Assembly: GCF_028640845.1 (NCBI RefSeq)
Contig: NC_080540.1
Coordinates: 153,891,920 to 153,955,919, forward strand
Source: Ahaetulla prasina
Lineage: Eukaryota > Chordata > Lepidosauria > Squamata > Colubridae
Direction of reading: 5' to 3'
DNA length: 64,000 nt
A program made the translations under genes and the position numbers. A model generated the notes under the pieces. The model worked only from the letters and a program-made list of their open reading frames with translations. It had not been told where the DNA came from and made no database searches. Position 1 is the stretch's first letter; the number at the start of each line of letters is the position of its first letter. This document shows positions 46,140 to 58,635 of the stretch, piece by piece.

Positions 46140-46429
46140 CAGGGGTGTCAAACTCGATTTCATTGAGGGCAGCAGCAGGGTTGTGTTTGACCTCGGGGGG
46201 GGGGGGCGGCCGTGGCCAGCTCAACATCACTCGTGTCGGGGGTGGGTGATGGCCCAAGTGCTCTGCCAGCAAAAACGGGCTCCAGAGCTCTGTTTTTGGC
46301 TGCGACAGCCTCCTGCATCCCTTGAAAACAGCTCCATTTTTGCTGGCAGAGGCAGTGCGGGCCAGTTCTTCGCAGGCCAGATCTAAGCACCCCGCGGGCT
46401 GGATCCGGGCCTTGAGTTTGACAACCCTA
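46140..46429. mobile_element. hAT MITE
   Basis: Ends CAGGGGTGTCAAACTCG and GAGTTTGACAACCCTA. Flanks CACTACAG (46132-46139) and CACTAGAG (46430-46437) match at 7 of 8. Same terminal family as the MITE at 39018-39136. Contains a G12-type run near 46195. Confidence 0.82.
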
Positions 46430-46439
46430 CACTAGAGCA

Positions 46440-46870
46440 TCTTTGGTGGATAACCATCTGGCCTCTGTTTGAAGATCTCTAAAAAAAGAAAAACTTACAG
46501 ATGTGGCAGCTTGATCCAATGGCTGATGGCTTGTAGAGTTAAGAAATGCTCAATCGTTTTTCTGTAGGTTAAACATATTTAGATCCTGCAGCCATTCATC
46601 ATAGGACTTGGTTTCCAGACCTTTCACCATATTGGTAGCCTTCTTCTGAATTTGCTCCAATTTAGACAAATTGGAAATTTGGAATTTGCTTCAATTGGCC
46701 TTTTTGAACAATAGTATTCCAGTATTCCAGATAAATTCGCAGAACAGTAGAGTGAAGCAAATACTGTCAATCTTCTAAAGTCTGCTCCAAGGTATCATTT
46801 GCTTTTTTAGAGACTGCATCACATCGTTAGTTTATGATTAACTTGTGGTTCATGAGGACACTCAAAAGTT
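46440..46870 (-). mobile_element. Old CR1 fragment
   Basis: Degraded but ordered CR1 phrases: GATCCTGCAGCCATTCATCATAGGACTTGG, CAGACCTTTCACCATATTGGTAGCC, TTCTGAATTTGCTCCA. No coding potential. Confidence 0.6.
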
Positions 46871-47322
46871 GCTCTTGTGTGTATTATTTATTTTTTAAGA
46901 GTATTTGGTCATACAGAGAAATAGGTATTTCACAGAAGACCAACATGTTGTCCATAGAAATACAGACAGGAAAAATACCTGCCTATTCCACCTACAGACA
47001 AACCATATATCCCAGCACACCAGAACAAAAGCACAATGTATAACAAGTTGCGGAAAAGAAATAAAGCAGATATCTCATTCTCCATCCCCACCTTCACAAT
47101 CAAAACATTTTTCCTATCACCATTATTTCTGCTACAGGATTCTCCATGCCAGCCTCAGCTTATCTTTCTTCTAGGATGATTCAAACAGTACATTTTGTGC
47201 AGCCAAAATTTATTAAAACAGAGCTCAAAGACACTTTGATCTTAAAAATGTATTGCATTTTGTTCTGTACTTTGCAACGTGTATGTTAAGAGTAATCTGG
47301 GTTCACAACCAAGGTTGTGGAC

Positions 47323-47871
47323 TGTTGAGCAGAGTACCCTACGCATGAAAACGATTGAGACTGGTTGTAGACAATAACAGTCGCTACACAGACAAACTGG
47401 GGTTTGATATTCCTTTACTTTTAGGGAAAAGGCAAAGTCATAGTCCAAAAACAATCCAGGTCATACACATATAAAGCCAGTCAGGGATGTTACAAATATC
47501 AAGTCTTCTTACCAAACGTAGACTTGCACAACAAACAAGGTCTTCTTTCAGTTCGGCAAAACACAGTTCAATACACAACAGTGAGTACATACTGAGGAAT
47601 CAGTAACTAGCCATGATCAAGCAAAGATCATAAAGCTCAAATATAGTTGCAGCATATCATCAGATAACAATGCTGTAGCGTCCCTGTAGATTCCCCACAA
47701 GCCATAATTTAGTTTTCCTTTTATACATTGGCTACAGAGCTTAGCCAGTCAGGAAGCTTGCATGATGCAGCACAGCCTTAAAGTAATATGATACCTTTCT
47801 TACTGCAAACATACCTAGTTAGTTTATATATTGCCTGGCCAACTAGTTAGGCAAATAACAATTTCCTAACA
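47323..47871 (-). repeat. 3' LTR of the Copia element
   Basis: On the minus strand runs TGTTAGGAAATTG to GTACTCTGCTCAACA (549 bp). The purine tract AAAGGGGAG at 47874-47882 directly precedes it, as needed for plus-strand priming. A 32-bp copy of its start recurs at 50611-50642. No matching target duplication found. Confidence 0.75.
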
Positions 47872-50642
47872 TACTCCCCTTTGGACAGGACAATATATAA
47901 TGGCTTACAATCTTAGTCCATAACTCTCACAACATATTTTATGTCTAATCGCACCCTGTGGCTTAGTAAAATTATTGGCAATATTATTTTCTGACATACA
48001 ATACTCCAATTGTATCATATTATTCTGTATACATTGCCTTACATTTAGGTATCTAATGTCAGTATATTTAGATCTTGTTTTCACAGCTAAATTAGTTGCC
48101 ATTTTAATAGCCGCTTGATTATCCTCAAAAACCACAATTGGATTATTTACACTTAAACCAATCCAGCAAATCCAACATTAATTGTTTGTAATAGATTAAT
48201 TCTGTGCACAATAAAGCAAACAAGAAAATTCAGCTTCCATTGTTGATAAATTTATGTGCTTTTGCCTGATTGATTTCCATCCAATTAATTAATTTCCTAA
48301 CATTATTGCAATACCTGATGTAGATTTTCTTGTAGCTAAATCAGTAGCAAAACTAGCATCAGCATATGCAGTCAGTATAAGATCACAGTTAGGTTCTAGA
48401 TATAATGAGTAATGCATTGTTAGCTTCAAATATCTCAGTATTCGTTTTGCAGCTTGCCAATGCCTCTCAGTTGATTCTGCATTATACCTAGCTAATTGGT
48501 TAACATAATAGGAAATATCAGGCCTAGACCAATTACTAATGTAAGATAGACTACCTTTCAAGGATTGATAAATCTCCTTGCTGAATACAGGACTTTGTAT
48601 ATCTCCGTGTTTAAAATCCTGACTCGGGTGTTATTTGCTGGGTTACACAGTTCCATATTGTAGCTTTTCAATAATTGGCTAATTTTACTAGATTGTGACA
48701 GTTTATACCCTCGAGTTGTTTTAACAATATCAAGACCTAAATAATGTTTAATTTCACCAAGATTCCGTATTTTGAATTTCTTCTGTAACAAAGCAATAAA
48801 TCCTATTGCTTCCTTTTCAGTTTTTGTTATAATAGCAATATCATCTGTAAACAAGAGTAAAAATGAAACCAAACCATCTCCCGTTTAAAGAGACAGTTAT
48901 TGGCTACACTTGCCTTAAAACCTATAGCATTTAATTCTTTGATTATACATCTATTCCATTCAAACCCTGATTGCTTCAAACCATAAAGACTCTTTTTTAA
49001 TTTCCAGCAATCAGTTCGCTCATCCGGTCTTACACCTAATGGCTTTTTCATATAGATATTGTGATGTAAAGGTGCATGTAAATATGCTGTCTCAACATCT
49101 ATATGAGTAATTTGATAATCATTCTTCGCTGCCCACAGAAACATTGCTCTCAACGTGGTTTCTCTCAAACTGGGAGCAAAAACTTCATAAGTCTTTTTCA
49201 GACTGAGAAAAACCTTGAGCAACTAATCGCGCTTTATGGATTACAGTTCCATCAGCACCTGTCTTTAACTTATAAACCCATTTACAACCAATTAACCGTT
49301 CTCCTGGTGGTAACTTAACATTTTCATGTTAACGATTTCAGTTCTCTATCCATAGCTTCCTTCCAAGCTAATTGGTCCTTTTCAGGATACATTCTAATAT
49401 CATCATAGTTAGAAGGTTCTATGTTTACTTGACAAACCATACTTACTTGATACCTATCGGGTGGACGCCGTACCCTAGTAGATCTTCTAGGTAATACAGG
49501 ACTCATAGCTGGTCTTCCATCAACTTCCTTCCCTAAACTTCCTTCTCCTTTTATAGTAGATTCTACGTCATCTATTTCATCTTCAGAGGTATTGTTGAAC
49601 ATTTGATTATGAATAATAACATTATCCTCCTTTCTGTAATTAGCATGCTCAAGCTTATCCCAACCTTCATGCTCCAGGAATTTTGCACTAGCACTACGAT
49701 AAACACTAGCGGTACCTGGGGCCCAAAATCTAAATGATCTGTGATTAGATTCATACCTAACAAAAAACTTTTTCCTTGCTCTTTGGTGTCCCTTTCACCT
49801 TAATTGCGATGGTATATGAATCCAAGCAGGAGCACCAAATGTATGCAGATAGCTTAGATTAGGTTTTCTACCATGCCAAAGTATAAACGGTAATTCACCA
49901 GTAGATGAATTAACTACATTGATTAACACATGGTTAGCACACATTACGGCTTCACCCCAAAGTGTTTCTGGTAAACTAGAATCTGCTAGCATAGCTCTAG
50001 CCATAGCTTGCAGTGTTTGACCTCTGCGTTCTACATAAGCGTTATGTTGTGGTTTATAAGGGGCAGAACATTTATGTTCAATACCTGCCTCCTGCAACAT
50101 ATTCTCTAATCTAAGATTAGTAAACTCAGTACCATTGTCCGTTACCAAGCAAACTACCTTATGTTTCTGTTTCCTCTCAACAAATTTCAGCCACTTTGCC
50201 ATACGCTGAAATGTTTCAGACTTTGTTTTCATCAAGTAATAGAAACCATACCTAAAGAAATGATCAACTAGGCTCAGTATATATCAGGCCCCCCCTAAAT
50301 TGGGTTTTTTAGGTTCAATTAAGTCTGCAAATACTACCTCTAATGCTCATTTAGTTTTGAATCCATTCACTCGGTTTGCTGGGGTTACTTTGCTTTTCTC
50401 TTGATTGCAAGCATTACAATTGAGGTACTTGTTACATGGTTTTAACCTTATTCCCTCAGATAATGCTACTGTCTTTTTCAATGCTTTGAAATTTGTATGG
50501 CCTAAGCGTCGATGAAGGAGATGGATACATTCATCATGTGGCTTCTTATTATCATAAACTGAGTTAGCATTAGCCACTATAGCTGGATTATCCTTCAGTT
50601 TGAATAAATTCAACTAGTTAGGAAAATAACAATTTACTAACA
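47323..50642 (-). mobile_element. Ty1/Copia LTR retrotransposon, deleted and broken
   Basis: Minus-strand element. From 50613 down: GAG-pre-integrase zinc site (HRRLGH...CNACNQEK), integrase core (DNGTEF and YVERR near 50130-50000), the ASTR-like linker (RRSTRVRRPPDRY near 49460), Copia reverse transcriptase (HIDVETAYLHAPL, LYGLKQSG, LFTDDI near 48850, HYLGLDI) and RNase H (YADASFATD, EDNQAAIKM, TKPQG at about 47940). Gag and protease are absent. A 3' LTR and polypurine tract are present at the low end. Many stops and frameshifts. It lies antisense within intron 2 of copy D. Confidence 0.88.
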
Positions 50643-51233
50643 GTGTAGGTCTATAATTAAACATTTAAAATATTGGAAAGGACACTATTTTGGGTACTAG
50701 CATTACTTGTAAATACTTGTGACACTTACAGAAACTGATTAAACCTGGTTTAATGGCCATATTAATGATTTGATTAGTTTTGATATAGAAACTGAATAAA
50801 ATTGAAACTTTAGTAAAATACAGAACATTTTAAGGTTTGTAAGAGTGATGCATTTACTTGGAGACCTTAAAAAGGGCTTGGATTGGAAAATACTTTCATT
50901 GGCTATAAGTAATGCTGAATATATACTACCACCAGAGAGACATACGTAGATTTCCCACAAGCATCTGAGCAGTAGTTACTATGGGAAGCAGAGTGGAGTG
51001 ATTGTATATATGTATGTGAAGAGAAAGAATACTTTTTTTAATTGGTGTTTCTGTTATTTTCTGCAGTGATCCTTGTTTTAGCCACATAATCCAATTTTAA
51101 TCAGGATCTGTACTTGGTGATTCATTGTTTATTCTGAATGGAATAAAAAAATAATGTCCATATCATAGAAGTTATAAAATAGCAATGTAATAATAAGAAC
51201 AATAATCCCTGTAAAAGTTTTGTTCTGTCCTAG
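50643..51233. other. End of copy D intron 2
   Basis: AT-rich; ends in the acceptor TGTTCTGTCCTAG. Nothing else recognised. Confidence 0.5.
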
Positions 51234-51499
51234 GAACCCAGCCATTTGGAGGGCTGTAATTGGCTTACATAATCTTAATGAAGATAACTCTCATACAATA
51301 AAGCGTCGGATTAAAGCTATCAATATACATCCTAATTATATGGCAGACACATATGACAATGACATTGCCTTGATAATACTAGTCAGATCTATCAAATTCA
51401 ATGACTATGTTCACCCGATCTGCTTACCTGCCACAAATCTTTTGACAAATCAAAAGTATCCCTGTTACATATCTGGATGGGGTAAAACAAAGGAAAAAG
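51234..51499 (+). CDS. Copy D, exon 3: catalytic Asp exon
   Basis: 266 nt, identical in length and phase to copy B exon 3, with donor AAAG/GTACTT. Encodes NPAIWRAVIGLHNLN, RIKAINIHPNY, TYDNDIALI with the catalytic Asp (about residue 145), HPICLP and CYISGWGKTKEK. Open throughout. It is followed by a 7.6-kb intron enlarged by an L2 and a hAT. Confidence 0.92.
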
Positions 51500-52151
51500 G
51501 TACTTTTCTATTATTTCTGTAACATTTATATAAAGACAATGTACAAACATCAGATTAAAAATTACTGTGCAACAAAAACAATCAGTTAAAACTAACATAT
51601 AATAAAATAAACGTTTCATTGTATTCATAATAGTTCTTTTGATTCTCTTTTAAAGTGTTAAGAATATTAAGTTTCTGGCAAACATTTTGCTGTTACTATA
51701 CACTTCATGGCATTTCACATGTTTGTAAGAAAACTAGTCTGGATTTATATTTCAGAATGCTGAAAACCTTGGATAATGAAATTAGGTTTTTACAAATATA
51801 GGGTACAAAAAGGGTATTTTTATTTTGGCATTGGGCCTTCTATATCTAAGAGGTCTTGAATCTGGATTTATATGCAAGCAGCTAAACATGTAGAAGCAAC
51901 TTTTGCTGCCCATCCCCCTTTTTCCTCCTCCCTTTCCCCAAATGTTGAACAAGGTAACCAGTACAGGGAAAGGGCAGAGAGGAACTTTATTAACAGCAGA
52001 TTGGATTTGGAGGACATTTCCTCTGCCTGAACTGAAAAACCCCCTTCAATTTCAGTTTTAACTCCTGTGTCTTACAAATAAAATCATACAGTTTTCTTTG
52101 CAGCAGTAGAGCAGTAGTTTACCGTTTTAGGCCAGCACAATAACTACTACA
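51500..52151. other. Start of copy D intron 3
   Basis: No repeat terminus or exon recognised. Confidence 0.5.
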
Positions 52152-52307
52152 GGTAAGCCCTTGGTTAATTTGTTCAGCAACTGTTTGAAGTTGAAGTTAC
52201 AATGGTACTGAACAAGTGATATTTACAACTTGGTTTAAAGGTTCCAGCTGTCCCATACTCCCGTAGTCATGTGATTACAATCTGGATGCTTGGCAACTGG
52301 CTTGCAC

Positions 52308-52358
<51 letters not shown>

Positions 52359-55300
52359 TTTGATTTTTATACCGCCCTTCTCCCGGAGGACTCAGGGCGG
52401 TGTACAGGCAAGATAAAACCAACAATACAATATACAGGTTAAAATGCAGTTTAAAAAACTTATTTAAATTAGCCTGAAAATTAAAATTTACCATAACTAA
52501 AAAAACCCGTTTAAAAATTAATAAAATTTAACATTAAAATTCCAATTTAAGCCAGCCCCGCGCGGATAAAGAGATGTGTCTTCAGTTCGCGACGGAATGT
52601 CCGAAGGTCAGGTATTTGACGTAAACCCAGGGGAAGCTCGTTCCAGAGTGTGGGAGCCCCCACAGAGAAGGCCCTTCCCCTGGGGGCCGCCAGCCGGCAT
52701 TGTTTGGCGGACGGCACCCTGAGAAGTCCCTCTCTATGGGAGCGTACGGGTCGGTGGGAGGCATGTGGTAACAGCAGGCGGTCCCGTAAGTACCCAGGTC
52801 CTAAGCCATGGAGCGCTTTAAAGGTCGTAACCAACACCTTAAAGTGCACTCGGAAGGCCACAGGCAGCCAGTGCAGTCTGCGCAGGAGCGGTGTTACATG
52901 GGAGCTACGCGTAGCTCCCTCTATCACCCGCGCAGCTGCATTCTGTACTAACTGAAGCCTCCGAGTGCACTTCAAGGGGAGCCCTATGTAGAGAGCATTA
53001 CAGTAATCCAAGCGAGAGGTAACGAGCGCATGAGTGACTGTGCATAAGGCATCCCGATCAAGGAAGGGGCGCAACTGCCGAACCAGGCGAACCTGGTGGA
53101 AGGCCCTCCTGGAGACGGCCGTCAAATGATCTTCAAACGACAGCCGATCATCCAGGAGGACACCTAAGTTGTGCACCCTATCCTTTGGGGCCAGTAACTC
53201 GCCTCCAACAGCCAGCCGCGGCTGCAGCTGACTGAATCGGGATGCCGGCATCCACAGCCACTCCGTCTTGGAGGGATTAAGCTTGAGCCTGTTTCTCCCC
53301 ATCCAGACCCGTACGGCTTCCAAACACCGGGACAGCACTTCAACAACTTCATTGGGGTGGCCCGGGGTGGGAAAGTACAGCTGGGTGTCATCAGCGTACT
53401 GCTGGTATCTCACCCCGAAATCACTGATGATCTCACCCAACGGCTTCATGTAGATGTTGAACAGCAGGGGCGAGAGAATCGACCCCTGTGGGACCCCACA
53501 AGTGAGGCACCTCGTGGTCGACCTCTGCCCCCCTGTCAACACCGTCTGCGACCGGTCGGAGAGATAGGAGGAGAACCACCGATAAACGGTGCCTCCCACT
53601 CCCAATCCCCCCAACCGGCGCAGCAAGATACCATGGTCGATGGTATCGAACGCCGCTGAGAGGTCTAATAGGACCAGGGCAGAGGAATAACCCCTGTCCC
53701 TGGCCCTCCAGAGGTCATCCACCAATGCGACCAAAGCTGTCTCCGTTCTGTATCCGGGTCGGAAGCCGGACTGGAACGGGTCCAGATAGACATCTTCATC
53801 CAGGTATTGGGGTAGCTGTCGCGCCACGGCACTCTCTACAACCTTCGCAACAAAGCGAAGGTTGGAGACTGGACGATAATTACCCAAAATAGCTGGGTCC
53901 AGGAAGGGCTTCTTAAGGAGGGGTCTCACCACCGCCTCTTTCAAGGCGGCAGGGAAAACCCCTTCCAACAAAAAAGCGTTGATAATCCTCTGGAGCCAGC
54001 CTCGTGTCACCTCCTGAGTGGCCAGTACCAGCCAGGAAGGGCACGGGTCCAGTAAACATGTCGTGCCGTGGAGCCTCCCCAACAACCTGTCCACGTCCTC
54101 GGGAGCCACAGGGTCAAACTCATCCCAAATGGGCTCAACAAGACGTGCCCCCTCTCCCTCGCTTGGATCATCCCAAATTCGGTCCAGACCGTCCCTCAGC
54201 TGAGCGATTTTATTGTATAGATAACCACTAAACTCCTCGGCTCGTCCCTGCAAAGGGTCATCCCGCACCTCCTGATGTAGGAGAGAGCGGGTCACCCGAA
54301 ACAGGGCGGCCGGGCGGTTATCTGCCGACGCAATGAGGGTGGAGGCATAAGAACGCCTTGCTTCCCTCATTGCCACTAGGTAGGTCCTAGAATAGGACCT
54401 AACTAGTGTCCGATCAGCTTCGGAGCGACTGGACCTCCAGGTGCTCTCTAGGCGTCTTCTCCGGCGTTTCATCTCCCTCAGCCCCTCGGAGAACCAAGGG
54501 GCCGGACGAGATCTACGCCGGGTCAGAGGCCGCAAAGGCGCGACACGGTCCAAGGCCCCGCCGCCTGTTCCCAGGCCACGACCAGTTCCTCAGTCGTGCC
54601 GTGGGCCAGATTCTCAGGAAATGGCCCAAGCTCCGTCAGGAACCTCTCGGGGTCCATCAGGCGCCTGGGGCGGAACCACCGTATAGGTTCCGTCTCCCTG
54701 CGATGGTGAATGGCGGTCCGGAAGGCCAGGCGAAGGAAATAATGGTCCGGCCATGACATTGGTTCTGTTACTAGATCATCTAACACCAGATCATTTAACC
54801 ACTGTCCAGAGATATAAATCAGATCCAGCGTGCCTCCCCCCGTGTGCGTAGGGCCATCATTTACTCGAATCAGGTCCAAGGCCGTCATGGAAGCCTGGAA
54901 CTCCCGAGCTGCCGTCGATGACAAGCCAACTGATGGCAGGTTGAAATCCCCCATGACTATAAGTCTGGAGGTCTCAACCGCCACAGCAGCAAGTACCTCC
55001 AACAGCTCAGGCAGGGCTGTGGTCACGCAGCAAGGAGCCAGGTACGCGATCACCAAGCCCAACTGATTCCTATAGCCCCACCGCACATAGAGGGATTCAC
55101 AGCCGGCAATCTGAGGAACAGTGGTCTCCCTCGGCTCTAGATCTTCCTTAATAACAACCGCCACCCCCCCACCCCTACCTTGGACCCTCGGCTGATGAAA
55201 CGCTCGGAAACCTGGAGGGCACATCTCAACAAGGGAGACCCCCCCTCTGGGCCCAACCAGGTCTCCGTAATGCCCATAAGGTCCGCGGACTCCCCCTGAA

Positions 55301-56030
55301 TAAGATTGCAAATCAGGGGGGCCTTATTAACCACGGACCGGGCATTACATAACATCAGCCGAAGATCCAAGCTCTGAGGATCATGGCCACCCGGGGAACG
55401 GGTAGGGACTGAGGGGCCGGAGCACGTGATCGCTCTCAGACATCGAACACGTGCTCCCACAACTCGGTACGGCCCCTCCCCCCCGCCATATCTGCCTCCC
55501 ACTTACCGTACAGATCGAACAACCCTCTAAACCTGGAACGTCCTCCCCCCCTGCCTTCAGACAAGATGGAGTGGTATCGCGAACTAGCACAGGGGCTGGA
55601 TCCCTCCCCGACGGGTTCACACCCCCACCCGTCAAATCCCTCCCCCCCCTTAAAAAACCCTTATTTAAAAAACTATTTAAAAAACCCCACAAATTCTTCT
55701 TAAAATTCTTCTTCTTAAAAACCCTTAAGTGGGTTGCAATTGTTCACCCCTCATTCTCTCTTCCACCCAGCAGCAGCCAGTTACCTGTCTGGCAGCCTGC
55801 TTGCAAGCAAGCTGTCTGGGTCGTCCTGCTGGCTTCCCCACTAACTTTAGTTGTTGGAAGCCGGCAGGAAATTACAAGGAGTGAAAATTACATATTCACT
55901 TAATTCATGGTCCTGACTTAACAGCTGCAAGAAGAATTGAAGAAATTGCTGTCTCTAAGTGATGTGGTCATATGCTGGATTGCTTAGTGATGGAAATTCT
56001 GGACCCAATTCCCTTTTTAACGTTAGAACT
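52152..56030. repeat. MITE-like repeat split by the L2
   Basis: The left part 52152-52306 starts ACAGGTAAGCCCTTGG and resembles the TA-flanked MITE family; phrases of the same kind resume at about 55740-56030 (CACTTAATTC, CTTAACAGCTGCAAG). The L2 at 52307-55733 separates them. Right boundary uncertain. Confidence 0.5.
52307..55733 (-). mobile_element. Near-full-length young L2 LINE
   Basis: Minus strand: 55-bp TTTA tail, perfect hairpin (52370-52403), then a 668-codon open frame (54553-52547) covering the linker and whole reverse transcriptase ([55 protein letters not shown]). The active-site motif reads YADDTQLY. The endonuclease (55311-54560: GFRAFHQP, GGGVAVV, GDFNLPS, LIYISGQW) is joined to it through a four-base deletion near 54560, with a second indel in a C-run near 55250. 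TTGCA flanks both ends (52302-52306, 55734-55738), a likely 5-bp duplication. The 5' UTR is partial. Confidence 0.9.
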
Positions 56031-56179
56031 ACAGTATCTATATACCAAACTGACTCTCATTAGGTTAACTAGTGCTGGCATCTACTCAAGTGCTCTGTGA
56101 ATTACATCTTTCTTAATTCAGCATCCTCTCTCATACAGGATTTTGGAATAGATAACATGGTGAGAGCTTCAGCAAATAA

Positions 56180-56395
56180 TAATATGTGAATCACATTGTC
56201 TGAGCTCAGAAGCTAAGCAAGATACCCAAATGAAAGGTTTTCATGGACTAGTACTTGTGATGTAGGCTAGAGTGGGAAATTAAAAGATGTCTTAAGAAGA
56301 AGGAAGTAGGAAACCACTTTTGTACTGTTGCCAAGAAAATTGTGTGGACATCAGGAGTCAAACTCAACTTGAAGACTTTACCTAGACACAGTGAG
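56180..56395 (+). repeat. 5S-rRNA-derived SINE
   Basis: TCTGAGCTCAGAAGCTAAGCAAG at about 56199 and GGACTAGTACTTGTGATG near 56246 match the internal promoter of 5S rRNA, followed by GGAAACCACTTTTGTACTGTTGCCAAG, the body of 5S-type squamate SINEs. It is not a 5S gene: the 5S ends are missing and the match is diverged. Confidence 0.65.
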
Positions 56396-58138
56396 GTTAG
56401 TTGCATACAGTTATATTGAAACCAAATTGATACCCTAATTGTACTCTTAAAATATGAAATGGTTCTTACATCTTAAGTTTTCTGGGTGCTGAACTCTGAA
56501 AGATAGCCCTTCCCATTCAGATCTATAATGATCAGTAGCACCTCTTTTTACTGTTAGATGAGGTCACTTGGCTGTCCAAACTACATTTAGTCCTGACCTT
56601 ACTAATTAGGTATGAGAAACCTGAACAGATGCATTATCCACGAAGCATTTGCTTTTTTAATCTTACAAACTAAAAAGGACTGCCTATTTAGAATGTTGAT
56701 GAATCTGGCTATTTCTACCTTCCAGCATTTGAAACTAAAAAACAACCATCAAAAGATTTCACTAGTGTTTAGCCTGCTAATGATTAAATGTAAGATTCGC
56801 TATGTACCTTTAGCACCAAGAATAGCATACTTTATCGTCTTTATAATTTGCAGCATTTGTGTTAAAATGACAGTGAAGTAAATATAGAATGGTGTAGCTA
56901 AATTAATGATTCTAAACATTTTATTCCATTACACCCTTTTCCCTTAGTTTTCCATTTCATACCTTCTCCCCAACCATCAGGCATCCATTCTGCAACAAAT
57001 AAACATGCTTGGTCATAATTACTTTACTTTTTTTAACTCTCTCAACCCAACTTCATTTTCTCAGTATAATTTGTCTGGCTTTTGTAGAGTTTATTAGCCC
57101 ATATACTGAAAGCTGTTTGGTCCTCAACTGAGAGGGCAAATAATATTGAAACTAATTTATGATAAAAATGTAACCAACACCATCACCACATATATAAAAC
57201 TGCCTTTGAAATTTCAGAAATGTTTTAGAAAAAAAAAACACCAAAATAGAGGAAGTAGGAGTTTCACTAATTTAACAGAATGCAGTATTTTTAAACTTTA
57301 TTTTTTAAAATTGTAAACTTCAAGGGACAATTGGTTCAAAGGAATACAGGTATACAGTCAGTTTGATTTCAAAGATTTGGCTACAGCTATTAGTTTACAG
57401 TATTCCAAGATCTTGGTGTTTTGTGTTTTTTTTTGCATCTATCAAGAAAGAATTACCTTGAGAAATCCTTAAAATTAAGGTGATATTTTCTTCATCAGGA
57501 TTAGAATTTTACATGAAATAAATCCCACTATAATTTAAGCTTCATCACATATAATTCATAGCTAGTTAATATTTAATCCTTAATTATTTTACTGATCCAC
57601 CCTTTAGAAAACTGTGCCTACAACTTCAGGATTGAAGTAGATCCCAAAATTACTTTCCAAGCCCAGTTAAAATATAGAAACTTTTTAGTATATAGCACTG
57701 TGTTGGCTATGTTCACTGCCGTGATTTTTTTTTTAAAAAAAGGCAGCAGACATACTTAATGTCATAATAACTACAAGAATAAAATAAATCTTTTTAAAAT
57801 CTAGTCTAACGCACTATAGAGTAATTTGATACTGATTTTACTGATTCCTATTTCTTCCTTATTGAACTCACCCATGCTGACTGTACAAGACTGAGCACGA
57901 AAATGAATTCATAAAAATAAATCCTACACTATTACAAACTAATGACAAAAGGACAACAAAGCCTTTAAAATGTAACAATTCATGAGAAAAGAAATAAAAT
58001 AATAAAAAGAACAAAAATCTTAACAGCACTTACTGTTCTGTTCAATCTTGGGTTCTATGTTGGATGCCAAACAAAATTGGACACAACTCCCAAAATTCTA
58101 GAATGAATCTTGAAGATTGTTTTGACCAGCAGTATTCT
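56396..58138. other. Copy D intron 3, unannotated
   Basis: About 1.7 kb of AT-rich sequence without an exon or repeat terminus that I recognise. A plus-strand frame at 56612-56881 (89 codons) shows no domain. Confidence 0.5.
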
Positions 58139-58146
58139 TTCTAGAG

Positions 58147-58603
58147 CAGGGATCCCCAACCTTTCGGACCTCAGGGACCACTAAATTCATAATTTTAAAT
58201 ACCACAGACCACTAATATGATCTGCCTAATGACTGGCTGGGTGGGCGTGGCCAGATGGTCATGTGACAGGGTGGTCATGGCCAACTCAATGTCACTCACA
58301 TTGAGGGGCGTCTCACCGGCCTCTACTCGCCTCTCCCCTCCCAGTCCCTCCTCTCCTGCCCACCTGGGCTCCTTAGGGCCCCAACAGGAAGCAGTTGTTG
58401 GAACTAAGCAGCCACCACGAGAAAGAGTTGGCAAAACAGCTGGCTCAGTTCCAATTGGATGTGACCGAGAAGGAGGCTCAGCAGAAGCACCTCACTGAGG
58501 ATTAGGAGTATAGGCTTTCCAAGCAGAGGGAAGACCTGTGAGAGCACACGGCCAGGTAAACCGCCCTGAGTCCCTTGGGAGATAGGGCGGTATATAAATA
58601 TGA

Positions 58604-58635
<32 letters not shown>

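Noticed and set aside
47318..50647. Target-site duplication for the Copia element
   Set aside because: Flanks TGGAC and GTGTA do not match; not claimed.
56195..56260. 5S rRNA gene
   Set aside because: Only diverged internal promoter phrases remain and the body is SINE-like.
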